NCBI GenBank assembly: GCA_051453625.1
Contig: JBOZIK010000001.1
Span: forward strand, 188,299,328-188,331,683
DNA length: 32,356 bases
Direction: 5' to 3'
Source of the DNA: Welwitschia mirabilis
Lineage: Eukaryota > Gnetophyta > Gnetopsida > Welwitschiales
In this document: positions 22,228 through 31,640 of the stretch, one piece after another
Position numbering within the stretch: position 1 is the stretch's first letter
Layout: the number at the start of each line of letters is the position of its first letter
Made by a program: the position numbers and the translations under genes
Notes under the pieces: generated by a model
Told to the model about the DNA's origin: nothing
What the model saw: the letters and a program-made list of their open reading frames with translations, nothing else
Database searches by the model: none

Positions 22228-23870
22228 ATTATCTCTTAGCTTATTCCTTTGATGGACGTTATGATATCACTTGATTATCTTGTAAACTTTACTTTTTTGT
22301 TACTCTATGAAGTTTCCATGACTCGTAATCGTAATTAGGCATCTTATAGTTATATGATTGGATTTACCTAATCTTAATACATTCCTATATCTATGAAGTT
22401 TACTTTAAAGGAAGATGCCTTAGTTCTTGTGCTTTTTTTTCAATGGTGTGAGCTCTTTGATTATTTAAATGTGTTTTTTTTTATTTTATATCTCACTTAT
22501 TTAACTTCGTCTTTTTGAGTGTGTGATCATGTGGGAATTATTTAAAAAAATTTATCATGAAAAAAAGAAAAAAAGAAAAGATAATGATAATGATCTATTG
22601 TATTTACACTAAAAGAAATACATGGTCACTATGATGTCCTATTACACTATGGTAAATTTTTCTAAAAGAAATCTTTGACAATGTTGGTAGCTATGGGAAT
22701 TCCACTAGGGGTTTTGTTGGCTATGCTTCATGGGTCCTTACTTCTCTGACTATGGTTGAAATTCCCTCAACATAAAAAAGCTGTAATAAACTTTAAGACT
22801 ATGGGATCAATGGTATTCTTGATATCATTAAATACATTACTTATTACTTAGGCTCTTAGTATTTTCACATGATTATTTTACTTTTGAGAATTTAGTGTGT
22901 TTTTGGGATGTGAGTAGATGAGTTTATGTTTGAGTAGCTTTTGATCTTATCATTCATTGCTTTAAGCACTTGATCTTGGTATCATCATAATTATTGTCTT
23001 TTTAAGTAAAACTTTATGGAGTAGATACATTTTATCATGCATTTTTATCAAGTGTATTTATAATGTCTTTCATAAGGATTTACTAGATTAGAATTTAGGA
23101 TAAGTAAGCAATCTTCTTCATGTTCCTTATGTCTATTTTCCTTTTTTTCTTTACTTTTTTTAGTTTGTTGTTTTAAAGTCATTTTTGATGCTTTCTCATC
23201 TTTATATAGGACTTTATCATTTAGTAGTTTCCTTATTTGTATTCATGACATATCATTTTAATTTTTTGTTAGCATTAGAAGTAAATAGATAATCTTTTAT
23301 TCTTAATAGTTTTTATGAAATTCCTTGTATCCTTTGGAGTTATACACTTTGTCTTATTTATTTTTTAGTTTGGGCATGTTTGTTTAGTCTTACTTATCAA
23401 GTTTTAACCTAGATAATATATTTTTATTAGCCTTATTTTTCATTGGTTTTGAGTTTCCCTCTTCATCCTAATTTGTCATGATTCTTTATTATTCCTTTTT
23501 TTTTACAAGCTTTCTAATAAATTCAGTTACCCTCACGCTAATATTTGAGCCTAACTTACTTATCTAATACCTTAATTTTTAATAAAATTTTCCTAGCCCA
23601 TCATCCACTTATTCGTATTAACAACACAGGTAGATGATAGTGGGATTTTTTTTCTAAGAGTCATTCTAAGGCTGTCGTCTGGATAATGCGACCGGACGAT
23701 AGCATGATAAAACCATAGGTACACTTTTTTCCCTTATTTTTCTTAATTATTTTATCATTTCTACCCATTCCTTTAAGAGATAATAGTTCTCTTTATTTCT
23801 ACTAATGTTCTAGAACTTGACCCTGTGCAATGTGCTCACCGATTTTCCGTATTTTTGTGATTTAGCGAAA
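22228..23870 (+). repeat. Shared 3' non-coding block (copy in element C)
   Basis: The first 1.4 kb align with A 4091-5560 and inverted with B 8860-7360. No frame is kept in all copies. Near its end lie the dyad CATCATCCAC...GTAGATGATAG (about 23602-23640) and a G+C-rich stem-loop at 23671-23703 with arms GCTGTCGTCTGG and CCGGACGATAGC. Confidence 0.7.
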
Positions 23871-25681
23871 ATGAGGTATGCTTCTCTTTTCCTTCATTTT
23901 TTGAATTTTTTCTCTTGTTTCTGAGTCTTTTGACACATATTTTTCATACATGTTGATTAAGTTTTCACTTTCTTTGATTAGAAACTTACAGGTCTGATTT
24001 TTGCCATGTATTTTGAAAGATATGATTAATTTTGCATTTTATGAGATAAAATTAGGTTTTTACCTTTCACACTCATTTTCTTACAAACTGTAAATCGAAA
24101 TTTAGTGATCCTTTAAGGTAAATTAATTAATTTGATATGCTCTAAATTTTTAGCAAATTAGATTTTTTATTTGAGAACTTTGATTTTTCACCTTACTTAG
24201 GGCCCACCTGAAATATAGTTTTTCTACTTTTTGTGCATTTTGAAATTTTATTCACATGACTAGGTAATATAGGAAGTATTGACACTTTTAAAAGGGGGTT
24301 AGGATATATTTTCATAATTATTTACTTTTTTCAATCAATTTTAGGGGTCATTTTAAGCATCCACATGACATATTTAGCTATGTCCATTAGATCTCTCATA
24401 ATGTTTTATGTATTTTTGATTGAGTAGGCCTCACACGTGTAGAGTTAGATAGGATAAGGTTCAGTCTAAAGCTATTAAGTAAGAAGAGATCCCATTAGCA
24501 CCACCATCGGTAGAGTGCATGGAGCCCGTGCATCCTTCAACTCAACACGAAAGATCTATTACTATACAGATTACTACTATCCGTGTCAATAGATTTTTTG
24601 GAGACTTTATGAGTCACTTAGAGCTAGAGGTTGATCAGAGGCTCATTAATTTATAGCTCCACTAGATTTTCAATGTGCATAGGACATATTATATTTTAGA
24701 GACCAAGGAATTTTATGACATTATGCAAATTGAGTGACACCCTAATGCTCGTGGATAACTTATAGATATGATTGTAGCTATCATTTGGGATTATGAGATC
24801 ATAGTTCTTCCAAATCACATTATACAAGTAATAAATTTAGATGGTACTAAAAGCATCTATATACATTCTGCTAGTGGGATAAAGGAGCATCATACATATG
24901 GCACAACACTAAATATTTTGATAGGTTTAACTCTAGATAGGTGAGATGTTTTAGTGATATAGTTGACCCTTGCCTATAGGATTTTGCATAGAAGACTAAT
25001 TCACAATATCAACCCATATTTTTATAATAGTCACATCATGATGGCTCATTTATAGATATTAACAACATTTAAATAGGATGAGTAGATGTATTTACTTATA
25101 TTTATAAGGAGGAGGCTCAAGTCCATGATGGAGGCACAACAATTATAGACATTAGGATATCCATGCCTTCTCTCAGTTATATTTTAATGGTTTAAAGTAC
25201 TAGAACCCATGGGTAAGCATAGCCTTACTCACATCTAAACTTTAGCCCGATATTTATAGGACTTGGATATATAGGTACTAGGAGAGGTAGAGAGACCTCA
25301 AGTTTAGAGACCTATAGTTGGAGTTTTCTTAGAGTAGATTCAGACTCTCTTGTTAGAGACCACTAAGACTATCAGGGATTTCATTGATAGAGGTATGTTG
25401 ACATTTAATCAAAGGATTCAAAAACTTGAGCAGAGGATCTAGATGATTAAGAGGAGAATGTAGCACTCTAAGGAGAAACTAGTGGGCATGCATCAGCACA
25501 TCCTATCTATTGAGTAGAGTGTGATAGTCAACCTCCTAGAGGTAATTCATGTACAGGGAAACAAGATAGTTTATTTCATCTCTATATCGTTGAATCTCTA
25601 TTTTCCTACAGACCTTAAGCACCTCCTTCTTTTCCTCCTACACTTAAGCCTACTGTTCATACTAGGTTTATTATGAGATAA
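23871..25681 (+). pseudogene. Extra reading frame after integrase (env position), possibly spliced
   Basis: A broken frame from about 24428 to 25681 encodes EEIPLAPPSVECMEPVHPST, then a helical region (EFYDIMQIE, LTLAYRILHRRLIHNINPY, YLLIFIRRRLKSMMEAQ) and a heptad-like coiled coil (FIDRGMLTFNQRIQKLEQRI and onward). It resembles the extra proteins of Athila-type elements and plant mobile-domain-like proteins, but I cannot fix the family and see no signal peptide or fusion motif. No ATG starts the frame in place. ATGAG at 23871-23875 followed by GT could be a small first exon joined to GCCTCAC at 24428. A frameshift lies near 25610. Element B lacks this gene. Most stops fall where Gln or Arg would be expected. 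Confidence 0.6.
23876..24427 (+). other. Candidate intron of the extra reading frame
   Basis: Donor ATGAG|GTATGC at 23876 and acceptor TTGATTGAGTAG|GCC ending at 24427. Removing the 552 bases joins ATG AG to G CCT CAC in the frame that continues into the extra protein. The interval is T-rich and has no long frame, as plant introns do. Spliced downstream messages are known for some plant env-bearing retroelements. This is a prediction from two sites only. Confidence 0.35.
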
Positions 25682-26223
25682 CAAGGGGAGTGATTTCTTA
25701 TGTTGTATTTTGTATCTTCCCCTTCATGGATATTGTAGTTAAAACTCATGTTATATTTATACACATCTCGTTTTCAGTATTAGTATGATATTTATTATTG
25801 TTATTGAATTTCATGCCTATCTTTCTTTTTGCATATCATTTTTACATTTCATAATGAGGATTGATTATATTTCTTGTGATTATTTTCTTCATTTATTGTA
25901 CATTCCAGTGTGGGTCTATTAACTAATTAACATATTTTTAATTATCTATTTGAAAATTTTTGTCAAAGGTTTCTATTTTATAAGAATAATTTTTGAGCCT
26001 GTCATTCCTTATATCATCTAGAGGATGATCCAAATGATAGTATGGCTAGTACATTACATAGGTAGAACATTTAGTTTTTGATTTTGACAATTCTATCTGC
26101 ATCTCTTAGATTTCTAAAATTCTTTCTAGAATAGTTTTTCAATGTCTTAGTTATTTTTATTGATAGTCAAGTTGGCTCATAATCAAAATTATTTGCCTAG
26201 TTTTATTAGAGATTAATAAGACT
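25682..26223 (+). other. Element C spacer before polypurine tract
   Basis: AT-rich, no reading frame. A dyad repeat with ATATCATCTAGAGGATGATC lies at about 26010-26045 and aligns with B near 6590. The rest shows only loose similarity to B. Confidence 0.55.
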
Positions 26224-26236
26224 AAGTAGAGGGCTA
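26224..26236 (+). promoter_or_regulatory. Polypurine tract of element C
   Basis: AAGTAGAGGGCTA directly before the 3' LTR start TGTTGC. It matches the tract of B (AAGTGGAAGGCCA). Confidence 0.65.
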
Positions 26237-27466
26237 TGTTGCACTACTAACTTGTATGTATTTGATAGGGTATTTTGAGTAGTTTTGTAGGTTATTATAT
26301 AGGTTTATGCTAGATTTCTATGATAATGGAGAGCTAAGATGAATGATAAAAAAACATGCAATCTTTATTACATTTTACAACATTTAAAGCATTTTATAAT
26401 ATTTCCTATCTGAAGTAAACTTCTTACAAACATTAAGGCTAATTCGATACATGAAGAACTATAAAAAGTCCTATTATCCGCCTCATTGTCTAGATAATTG
26501 TATGGACAACAAAATACTTAAGAAAAGTTAGATGCTGATTGGAGTCAATCTGGTGGATAATATGGAATTCTTATGAGGTGCATCATCTTCTATATCATTC
26601 GTATGAACATAGGATGATACTTGAAATAATGCTTCATCAAATTTTACCTAACTTTGGCCATTTTTCTCTCAGTTTCTTACATGGTTATTAAGGTTGTACT
26701 CGTGCCTGTTTTTTCTTGTCTGTTTGTAAGTTTGTGTTTGTTAATAAATATTAACTCTATTCTTAACTCCTGCTTATCTTTGATTAAACTAGAAATTATC
26801 ATGACAAGAGATTGAAGAGCGATGTTGGGTTGTGCATCCTTCGTTGAGGTGCTGCTACTTTATAACACAGATGTTGGTTTGAATCTAATTCAAAGAATTC
26901 TTTTCTATTTTCATATATATATTTTATGCATAACCCTTTTGGTTTATGTTACTTCTAATTTTGTGATAGCTTCTTTAATGATATAGGTCATGAGGGCAAT
27001 CTTTGTTAAGGTTGAACTTTATTAGTTTAGGTGCATTGTATTTTTTTTCCTAGATTAACTTTGCATGGTTTTCATATTCTATTCAATGTACTTAATAGCT
27101 TAGGTTGGTCTTAATCTGGTGATGATATTTCTTAATTGTTCTAGATTATACAGGGTCAATCTCTATGACAAGTTAATTTGGTAATTGGATGGAACTTTTA
27201 CTTAACTTAGATTTGCATTTATTTGCATAAGTGTGTTTGCATTATTATTATCTACATTGTATTTTATTTCTACTTTAAAGATACGTTGTATTTCATTTGT
27301 TGAAAACAATTCTCTTTCTTCTAGCCTATGCCTTTAATGAGAATATTACATTTAGGTCACTCCCATCTATACTACTATCTTGTATTATGCAAAATCTATA
27401 TTTGTTTATAAATGACAGGATCTTCTTAAGAGTGTAATAATGCTTGCACAAATATGCATCACAATG
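26237..27466 (+). repeat. Element C 3' LTR (1230 bp)
   Basis: Pairs with 14785-16090. It starts TGTTGCACTACT and ends CATCACAATG, where the other LTR has CACCACAACA. It lacks about 50 bases that the 5' copy has near 15375-15425. Dyad repeats at about 26478-26515 and 26582-26620 match those of the 5' LTR. Confidence 0.88.
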
Positions 27467-27471
27467 CTCAT
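27467..27471 (+). repeat. Target-site duplication CTCAT, right copy
   Basis: Identical to 14780-14784. Confidence 0.8.
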
Positions 27472-27749
27472 TTATTTTAAAATGCATAAAATCTATCAAT
27501 CATATAATACAAAGAAGAAAATATTTGTTTATAATATAGTACACCTATCACATTTACCCAGATTTTAAATGAGTAAATAATATGTAAAAATATATTATTA
27601 TGTCCTCTTGAAGTTTTCATTTTATGTGATTTTAATTCCCTAGATAATGGGATTATCTAATTAGAAATGTTTGGATAGATTTTCTTATAAAAACCTTCTA
27701 ACATAATTTTTATTATTTTCATGGTAAATTATAAATATTAAAAACTAAG

Positions 27750-28959
27750 GTTAATTTAAAATGATGTCTTATTTTGATGAGGAATTTAAATAAGAATAAT
27801 TAATAATTTGACTTAAAGCTTAATATACTTAATATTCAAGTAAACAAGGTTTATAAAATATGGGATATGATGCTCTAGGATTTGATCTAACTTATGAAAA
27901 TGTTTAAAAATCTATCTAAACACTTAGAGACATCAAAAACAAATTTTAAATTTAGGGAGGTTGATCAAAGCTAAGGAAAATAAAAAAAAGTATCATCTAT
28001 CTAATCATCTAGATAACATCTACAAGATGACACATAGTATAAGCCAATAAAAAATTCACTGTTTCCTCATGATTCTCCACTATGATAATCTAGATGACAT
28101 CTAGATAAATAATAATGAGCTACTACACTAGAAAGACACTTGGAAGATGGTCATCTATTATACTAAAAAATCACATGATAGGAGGATCATGACCTATAGT
28201 TGTTTTAGTGATACCAATAAGGACAATCACTATAACTAATGTAAAACTAATTATATTTATTATGTAATGATTAATATGATCACACATTTTGATTTTAATC
28301 CTCAGTAATCTCAACCACAAATACAAAACTATAAATACCCCCTTAGGAATCCTAATCCTCATTGATTATGCATTAAGTATTCTTGTGATAGATTGAAGAA
28401 CAATTGGACAAGGGATCCATCTGCCTTAGAAGAGAATCTTTTCTTGGTATTGGGTTCAAACTCCTTCATTTAAGAATGACTAAGTGCAAGTGAATGTAAC
28501 AAAGCTTTAATTAATATAGATAAATTTGTTTATGCAATTTATTTATTCTCTTCTTTTTATTCTATGTTAAAATTAAGTTAATTACAATTAGAGCTAATTT
28601 TAATTTTGATATAATATATAAGGATGAACTTGAATGATAAGAAGTTGGTAAACTTGGTTAATCTATTACATCAAGAGGATTTTATTCTTTCATTATCATT
28701 TCATGTCCACTTCATAATTCATTACATTTCATTTATCATTACTTTGTTAATTCTTTATCATTCTAAAATTGAATATAAAATCATTTCAGTTTATTTCTAA
28801 ATGAAATAATTTTTCAAATATACTTTGAATTTCTCTCTAGAGTATGACATTAGGTTGGCTTCCTGTACTATTATGCTTGTATGAATTAGATACTTAAGAT
28901 CAACTTGATTATTAAAGATAATTAATTGATTGAAAAAGCACATGATCAAAACATCAACA
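27750..28959 (+). repeat. Element D LTR, left boundary approximate
   Basis: Diverged match to the C LTR: D 28380-28470 (ATTCTTGTGATAGATTGAAG, GGATCCAT, TTTCTTGGTATTGG, CTTCATT) parallels C 15343-15440. It ends ACATCAACA before TATTAGCATC. A clear TATAAATA at 28330-28337 fits a promoter. An antisense 63-codon frame at 28171-28362 is not a gene. Confidence 0.55.
28328..28342 (+). promoter_or_regulatory. TATA box of element D LTR
   Basis: ACTATAAATACCCCC, a good plant TATA box in an LTR, about 50 bases before the segment shared with C. Confidence 0.45.
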
Positions 28960-28962
28960 TAT

Positions 28963-28982
28963 TAGCATCATTGATGGGAAGG
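28963..28982 (+). promoter_or_regulatory. Element D primer-binding site, decayed
   Basis: TAGCATCATTGATGGGAAGG aligns with C's TGGCGCCATTTTTGGGAAGG, and the join before it (CAACATATT against CAACATCTT) also aligns. This supports tRNA-Asp priming in D. Confidence 0.6.
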
Positions 28983-29490
28983 AGTTTAAGAAAGTTTAGA
29001 AGGTTAATTCTCACTATTTAAAAAAGTAATTTCATTTAACATTGCTTAAATCAAGCAGCATTATATCATATGTCCAAGTTGAATCTATAGGAGTTCAATT
29101 GATTATCCTAATTTGAAGGTATAATTTACTTCTTTTTTTTTTTTTGAAAATTTTAATTCTTGCCATTTATTTTTTTAGTTTATCTTTTATTCATAAGAAA
29201 ATTGACTATTTAGATATTATCATTAATTTTGATTTATTTTACTTTTAAAATATTACTCATTAGATCCACTCTCTTAAGAAAATGTTATCATTCTTTATTA
29301 GATTTACTCCTCTTGCATTTTGTATGATCTAGTAGATTATTGAAATTAGATGTAAAGAAGTTTTTTAATATTTTATGAACATGTAAAATAATGGTAAATT
29401 CTTGATAAAAGAAGAAACAACACCTCTGTAAAAGCTAATTCATTAACAAAATAATTCAAGAAAGATTAGTGGATTTCAATTAAGGAATTA
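28983..29490 (+). other. Element D 5' leader
   Basis: AT-rich leader between PBS and gag, without a reading frame. It includes a run of T at 29130-29145. No dyad repeat of the family type was noticed here. Confidence 0.45.
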
Positions 29491-29493
29491 GAG

Positions 29494-30000
29494 ATGAGAA
29501 AGATTCATTTAAATCTAGAATACAATAAGATAACTGTTTTCCTTTTTATTTGCATATTTCAAAAGATAATTTATCTAATAAACCTTTTACACCTTGCAAT
29601 ATCAAACTGCTTCCTCTTACAACCCCCCTGTACTTCTAATCCTTCTGTTTTAAATCCTCCAAACCTATCATATTCGACTTCTACTTTACTAATTATTTAG
29701 GACATGATATCCCATAGAAAATGAGAGATTATAAACCCTTTTGATCTACCCAATAGAGATGATGTTAAACTAAAAAAGGTTCATTCTTAATTTGACCTTT
29801 TTATAAGAAGATGGATAGGATACTTTCTAACACCAAGCTAAAATATAACAATCGATTCTCACCTCTAAAAATGGAAAAAAGAAAGTAATCAATGGAACTT
29901 ACATGTTTTTCCCCCTTCACCTTTAGAGGAAAGGCTAAGAATTAGTTAGAAACTAAAGGGTTTGGAGAAACCATCAAGGCAGTAGAAAGGCATCGAGCAC
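29494..30000 (+). pseudogene. Element D gag, N-terminal part, degenerate
   Basis: An ATG at 29494 opens 68 codons; a Pro/Ser-rich stretch (PPCTSNPSVLNPPNLSYSTS) precedes EIINPFDLPNRDDVKLKKV near 29730-29785 and KNGKKKVINGTYM near 29868-29905. The last two parallel FDLPLDDDVRLRNL and RNGKKKISDHTYM of C gag. Frameshifts and stops are present. The gene is cut by LTR material of element E shortly after 29990. Confidence 0.65.
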
Positions 30001-30009
30001 TAGATTTTT

Positions 30010-30135
30010 TCATTGAAATGTAGCTTCTAGATTTTATTCATAGTGAATGAATATATACTAAAGATAATAAAATAATTTAGGAGGACTAAAATATAGATAG
30101 CAATGGGTAAGAAGAATGGGAGAGAGAATAGGAGA
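30010..30135 (-). repeat. Element E second LTR, partial
   Basis: Direct repeat of 30354-30479 with an offset of 344 bases (shared TTCATAGT-AATGAATATATACTAAA and GATAGCAATGGGTAAGAAG). It is cut by the gap on one side and joins D gag at about 30010 on the other. Confidence 0.75.
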
Positions 30136-30235
30136 NNNNNNNNNNNNNNNNNNNNNNNNNNNNNNNNNNNNNNNNNNNNNNNNNNNNNNNNNNNNNNNNN
30201 NNNNNNNNNNNNNNNNNNNNNNNNNNNNNNNNNNN
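30136..30235. other. Assembly gap (100 N)
   Basis: Exactly 100 N, within a direct repeat of LTR sequence, so the gap may be a collapsed or unresolved repeat. True size unknown. Confidence 0.98.
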
Positions 30236-30283
30236 TTTTTCATAAAATTCTTAGGCTAGGTTTTAAGCCACTTCTTGAGTGTA

Positions 30284-30294
30284 CTTTGATACCA
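30284..30294 (-). promoter_or_regulatory. Element E primer-binding site, initiator tRNA-Met type
   Basis: On the minus strand TGGTATCAAAG, one base from the TGGTATCAGAG seen in most plant Ty1/copia elements, directly after the LTR end. Confidence 0.7.
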
Positions 30295-30296
30295 AT

Positions 30297-30542
30297 TAAA
30301 GGGTTTCAGAAAACCCTTAAGCTAGAATCAAGATAGTAATGGATCAAATATCAATCAATAAATGCAGCTTATTGATATTATTCATAGTAAATGAATATAT
30401 ACTAAATATAATGAGAGAAATTAGAAGAACTAAAATATAGATAGCAATGGGTAAGAAGAATGGGAGAGAGAATAGAAGAGGGATGAGAAATATATGAGGG
30501 AGTGGTTATAACCACTCTTATAAAAATTAAATATTTCTAACA
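30297..30542 (-). repeat. Element E LTR, complete (about 246 bp)
   Basis: The minus strand starts TGTTAGAAATATTTAA at 30542 and ends CCCTTTAAT just before the PBS. It has a polypurine tract on one side and a PBS on the other, so internal sequence flanks both ends. Confidence 0.7.
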
Positions 30543-30554
30543 CGCCCCTTAATG
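30543..30554 (-). promoter_or_regulatory. Polypurine tract of element E
   Basis: CATTAAGGGGCG on the minus strand directly before the LTR start TGTTAG. Confidence 0.6.
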
Positions 30555-30612
30555 TTAAATTTGATGTGAAACCCAACATCAACATAGCTTAAGTAACTAG
30601 GAACATTAAATC

Positions 30613-30806
30613 AGAATAAAATGGAATAATTTGGAATAACTCAAGATAAATTGGAATAACTTAAGATAACTTGAAAAAACTCAGGACAAAGTGGAATAAC
30701 TCAGGACCACTCAGGACAACTGGGGATAAAGTGGAATAACTTGGGATAAAGTGGGACAACTTGAAACAAAGTGGAGTAACTCAAGAAAAATTAGGACAAT
30801 ATGGAC
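30613..30806 (-). repeat. Minisatellite, 20-bp unit, about 9 copies
   Basis: On the plus strand the unit is TGGAATAACTCAGGACAAAG with variants, repeated head to tail; one unit is about 11 bases and one about 29. It lies between gag and the polypurine tract of element E and is not coding in the gag frame. Confidence 0.85.
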
Positions 30807-30873
30807 TAGAAACAATTAAAATCCAAGAAAAACTATATCATCTTATGAACTTATTTCTTCCTCAGGTTTAGGT

Positions 30874-31610
30874 TCATTTTTTTATTTCACCTATGAGAGC
30901 TTGATTCTTTAGTTTTCCAGCAAGTAGATCTCTTGCATGATCAAAATAGTTGATTACTTTATCTCTAGTTCTTTTGTAATAGTAACTAGATCTATTATTA
31001 TTACTTTGTAATTTAATTTTAATACTTATTAAAGCTTTAGTTATTATTTCTTTATGTTCCATTTTTCTAAACTTTGTAAGAAGTGTGAAGATGATGGCTT
31101 CGAGTAAAAATGAAACCTTCTTCAATGTAAAGGTAATGTGATCAAACTTAGATGAAAGACTATTAAGTAAAATGGCTTTAGCATCATCATCATTCACTTT
31201 AGCATTGATAGAAGAAAGTTAAGTTAAAGTTATTTGAAAGTAGTTGAAATGTTCATCTATGTTTTTACCTTCATTCATCTTTAAGCCATAAAGTTGGTTC
31301 TTCAATATTTGCTTAGCCTCTTGACCACTTGCATCAAATAAATGATTTAACTCTTCTCAGTTTGCCTTTAAAGACTTAATCAAATCAAGATAGTATAAGT
31401 AATTATCTTCAAGTATGAGGCCAATTATAGATATAGGCCTTTAATCTAGCATTTTCCACTCCATAATTTTGGATGCATCTATTGGTTTAGGTAGTATACC
31501 ATTTCAACTTGTAATACACCTTTCTGAATTAAGATTCGTTGAATCTTCATTTTCTAAGAATGAAAATTTTTACCATCATATTTTTCAATATCTTTCTTAT
31601 TATGTTCATT
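30874..31610 (-). pseudogene. Element E gag (Ty1/copia type), degenerate
   Basis: Minus strand from 31610: NKKDIEKYDGKNFHS, then (frame broken) KIMEWKMLD and PISIIGLILEDNYLYYL, then LFDASGQEAKQILKNQLYGL, MNEGKNIDEHFNYFQ, VNDDDAKAILLNSLSSKFDH and a basic C-terminal part. These are the blocks of plant copia gag (UBN2-type). The final open stretch is 107 codons, 31197 to 30874. No CCHC knuckle is seen before the stop. Stops and frameshifts occur at about 31550, 31480 and 31220. Confidence 0.8.
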
Positions 31611-31640
31611 TTCTCTTTTACTCTCAGTAGGAGTTGGTAA

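Larger units (their letters stand above)
14785..27466 (+). mobile_element. Element C: full-length Ty3/gypsy retrotransposon, Athila/Tat-like, degenerate
   Basis: A 12,682-base element with LTRs at both ends, tRNA-Asp primer-binding site, gag, protease, RT, RNase H and integrase in Ty3/gypsy order, a long 3' region with an extra reading frame, a polypurine tract and a 5-bp target duplication. Placement in the Athila/Tat group rests on the PBS core TGGCGCC and on RT motifs such as PFIDQILD and FLDGYSGYN that are typical of that plant group, together with the large size and the frame after integrase. There is no chromodomain. All coding parts are broken, and the LTRs differ clearly (about 13 mismatches in the first 127 aligned bases from TGATAGGG), so this is an old insertion. 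Confidence 0.9.
27472..30010 (+). mobile_element. Element D: diverged Ty3/gypsy relative, 5' part
   Basis: Contains a diverged LTR whose end is near 28959, a PBS at 28963 and a gag start near 29690, in the same order and spacing as C. Its right side is cut by element E at about 30010, and nothing of its pol is seen in the window. The left LTR boundary is unclear; dyad repeats at 28000-28050 and 28085-28115 sit where the LTR repeats of C lie, so the LTR probably starts between 27700 and 27900. Bases from 27472 to there are unassigned. Confidence 0.6.
30010..31640 (-). mobile_element. Element E: Ty1/copia derivative with gag but no pol
   Basis: On the minus strand: gag (about 31610 to 30874), a spacer with a 20-bp minisatellite, polypurine tract, a 246-bp LTR (30542 to 30297), then a PBS and leader piece, a gap, and a second partial LTR (30135 to about 30010). 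Only about 320 bases separate gag from the polypurine tract, leaving no room for protease, integrase or RT. It is inserted in element D gag. The 5' LTR that belongs to the gag part is not seen and would lie to the right. Confidence 0.65.

Noticed and set aside
23871-25681. A genuine retroviral envelope gene
   Set aside because: It only shares the position; I see no signal peptide, cleavage site or fusion peptide, and the helical and coiled-coil parts fit other plant element proteins as well.
5649-28120. A CRISPR array suggested by recurring short dyads
   Set aside because: The dyads are irregularly spaced by hundreds to thousands of bases, vary in sequence and belong to plant retroelements.
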